Shown: positions 62,445-64,000 of the stretch, one piece after another | Numbering within the stretch: position 1 is the stretch's first letter | Layout: every line of letters starts with the position of its first letter | NCBI RefSeq assembly: GCF_000716715.1 | Contig: NZ_JNYJ01000001.1 | Span: forward strand, 248,001 to 312,000 | DNA length: 64,000 nucleotides | DNA from: Dactylosporangium aurantiacum | Lineage (GTDB): Bacteria; Actinomycetota; Actinomycetes; Mycobacteriales; Micromonosporaceae | Direction of reading: 5' to 3' | Notes under the pieces: model-generated | What the model saw: only the letters and a program-made list of their open reading frames with translations | Told to the model about the DNA's origin: nothing | Database searches by the model: none | Made by a program: the position numbers and the translations under genes

Positions 62445-62597
62445 CCTTTTACCTGACCACGGCACGTCTGGGCATGTCCAGCCCAAGGTCGAATAACGGC
62501 TTGGTAACAGCGCGCAATTGGCTTGTGGCGCGGGCTATGATCCGCCAGTCCCGAGGGTCGGGACGGATTGCCGCCTTCTGTTATTCGAGGAGCACCA

Positions 62598-63896
62598 TTG
62601 CGTAGAGCCGTGATCATGCTCACGGCCTTCCTGGCCTGCGTGATGCTCTCCTTCGGCCTCGGCGCCACAAGCGCATGGGCCGAAGGGGAAGCGCTGCAGG
62701 GGACGTTGACGAACAACGGCGCTCCGGTCGCCGGTGTCAAGATCAAAGCGTTCACCCAGGACGGCGCGCCCGCCGGTGAGGACACTTCCGACGAGCAGGG
62801 CAAGTGGAGTATTCCGGTGACCGGTCCGGGCACCTACCGGGTGGACCTCGATCTGACATCGTTGCCCTCGGGGGTCGGCCTCACCAACAACCGGCCCAGC
62901 CTCACCCCGACCGTGGCCGACGGGCAGGCGCGCAACGTGCTGTTCCCGCTCGGGCCGGCCGGCACGTCGATCGGCGGCGGCAACCAGCCGGGCACGAAGG
63001 ACTCCGGTCCCTCGACGTTCGACCGCTTCGCCGACCTGCTGTACTCGGGCCTGCACTTCTCGCTGATCATCGCGCTCGCGGCGCTCGGCATCTCGCTGAT
63101 CTTCGGTACGACCGGGCTCACCAACTTCGCCCACGGCGAGATGGTCACCCTCGGCGGCCTGGTCACGTTCCTGTTCAACGTGACGATCGGGATGCCGCTG
63201 GTGCTGTCCGGCATCATCTCGGTGGTCATCGGCGCCGCCCTGGGCTACTTCCAGGACCGCGCGTTCTGGGGCTGGCTGCGCAAGCGCCGCACCAACCTGG
63301 TGACCATGATGATCATCTCGATCGGCCTGTCGCTGCTGGTGCGCTACGTCTTCCTGTACTTCTTCGGCGGTGAGTCGCGCAACTTCGCCGACTACAACGC
63401 CCAGGCCGGCGTGCAGTACGGACCCTTCCTCATCGCGCCCAAGAACCTGATCGCCGACGCCGTCGCCCTCGTCGTCCTGGCCGCGGTGTCCTTCGCGCTG
63501 GTCGGGACCCGGCTGGGCAAGGCCACCCGGGCGGTCGCCGACAACCCGGCCCTGGCCGCCGCGTCCGGCATCAACGTCGACCGCATCATCCGCCTCGTGT
63601 GGACGATCGGCGGCGGCCTCGCCGCGCTCAGCGGCGTGATCCTCGGCGCCTTCCAGGGCGTCGGGTTCCAGATGGGCTTCCAGATCCTGCTGCTCATCTT
63701 CGCCGCGGTGACCCTCGGCGGCTTCGGCACGGCCTGGGGCGCGCTGCTCGGCAGCCTCGTCATCGGCCTGTTCATCCAGATCTCCACGTTGTGGATCCCG
63801 ACCGAGTTGAAGTCTGTGGGCGCCCTCGCGGTGCTGATCGTGATCCTGCTCTTCCGGCCGCAGGGCATCCTCGGCCGCCGGGCCCGGATCGGCTGA
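62598..63896 (+). CDS. livH: Branched-chain amino acid ABC permease (LivH type) with N-terminal extracellular domain
   Basis: 432 residues. A signal-like segment (LTAFLACVMLSFGLGATSAWA) is followed by an extracellular ~100-residue domain (GTLTNNGAPVAGVKIKAFTQ, DEQGKWSIPV, GTYRVDLD) like a carboxypeptidase-regulatory/Cna-B-type beta sandwich. Then comes a LivH membrane domain with eight or so spans (AALGISLIFGTTGLTNFAHGEMVTLGG; ALAAASGINVDRIIRLVWTIGGGLAALSGV, key EAA-like pattern; quoted in part). It forms the import channel with LivM. TTG 62598 was chosen because of GAGGAG about 6 bases upstream. A hairpin GTCCCGA-GGG-TCGGGAC (62548-62564) sits in the leader. Confidence 0.88.
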   Translation: MRRAVIMLTAFLACVMLSFGLGATSAWAEGEALQGTLTNNGAPVAGVKIKAFTQDGAPAGEDTSDEQGKWSIPVTGPGTYRVDLDLTSLPSGVGLTNNRPSLTPTVADGQARNVLFPLGPAGTSIGGGNQPGTKDSGPSTFDRFADLLYSGLHFSLIIALAALGISLIFGTTGLTNFAHGEMVTLGGLVTFLFNVTIGMPLVLSGIISVVIGAALGYFQDRAFWGWLRKRRTNLVTMMIISIGLSLLVRYVFLYFFGGESRNFADYNAQAGVQYGPFLIAPKNLIADAVALVVLAAVSFALVGTRLGKATRAVADNPALAAASGINVDRIIRLVWTIGGGLAALSGVILGAFQGVGFQMGFQILLLIFAAVTLGGFGTAWGALLGSLVIGLFIQISTLWIPTELKSVGALAVLIVILLFRPQGILGRRARIG

Positions 63897-63906
63897 GGGG
63901 ACGATC

Positions 63907-64000
63907 ATGAACTGGGAAAGCATCTTCAGCGTGTCGTTGGAAGCGATCATCGGTTCCACGGCTATTGCCTACGCCCTCGCGGCCATCGGGCTCAACGTCC
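63907..64000 (+). CDS. livM: Branched-chain amino acid ABC permease (LivM type), N-terminal fragment
   Basis: Runs off the window after 31 codons (MNWESIFSVSLEAIIGSTAI, then AYALAAIGLNV). It starts 10 bases after livH, and the first hydrophobic helix fits LivM-type permeases. Assignment rests on position and this first segment. Confidence 0.7.
   Translation, partial: MNWESIFSVSLEAIIGSTAIAYALAAIGLNV

Overview
The window is very GC-rich DNA (third codon positions almost always G or C, frequent GTG starts, Gly/Ala/Arg-rich proteins) from a high-GC actinobacterium. The gene set (cobalamin-dependent MetH, an ANTAR regulator of PdtaR type, a DUF6158 protein, GlxA/TetR regulators, secreted carbohydrate-active enzymes) and the many leaderless promoters suggest Micromonosporaceae, but I cannot fix the genus from sequence alone. 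It looks chromosomal. I see no insertion sequence, CRISPR array, integrase or phage gene.

Layout. 1-2.7 kb: methyltransferase tail, MerR-type promoter with a quinone-oxidoreductase-like gene, rhodanese, GlxA/AraC regulator. 2.7-5.2 kb: three-gene ABC-2 exporter. 5.3-8.9 kb: second ABC exporter with a DesK/NarL-type two-component system; kinase and regulator are separated by a repeat array whose mini-ORFs form a chain of GTGA stop/start overlaps. 9-14.2 kb: a tRNA-guanine-transglycosylase-like protein, a cytosolic subtilase and a divergent TPR-CHAT protease (possible conflict or stress system). 14.3-24.2 kb: a large GH67-like membrane enzyme, glycosyltransferase, DUF998, DUF2786, FAD monooxygenase and glyA. 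24.2-28.0 kb: metH behind a candidate SAH riboswitch with a visible RBS-sequestering hairpin. 28-36 kb: tRNA-Val, small genes, a GH20 hexosaminidase with a broken carbohydrate-binding tail, gene remnants, a truncated alanyl-tRNA synthetase paralogue preceded by an Ala-rich leader peptide and an RBS-masking inverted repeat, a three-repeat secreted protein, YkvA and ARMT1-like genes. 36.2-39.6 kb: four tandem paralogues sharing a C-terminal domain. 39.7-49 kb: Baeyer-Villiger monooxygenase, esterase-like hydrolase, alcohol and aldehyde dehydrogenases, acyl-CoA dehydrogenase, TetR, thioesterase and acyl-CoA ligase, together a plausible ketone/ester catabolic module. 49-54.7 kb: OmpR-type two-component system convergent with an operon of aldo/keto reductase, carboxylate-amine ligase, HAD hydrolase and an orphan TAXI binding lipoprotein. 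54.7-61.7 kb: pseudogene remnants, TetR, a Septum_form-like membrane protein, two lipoproteins, an EAL-DICT protein, a spermidine-synthase-like protein and an atypical tRNA with anticodon CAA. 61.8-64 kb: PdtaR and the start of a branched-chain amino acid ABC operon.

Recurring theme. At least a dozen genes have a TANNNT box 6-8 bases before the start codon, so leaderless transcription seems to be the default here. Against that background the few genes with long structured leaders (metH, the AlaRS-like gene) stand out as the post-transcriptionally controlled ones. All functional assignments come from reading motifs by eye; no database search was possible.
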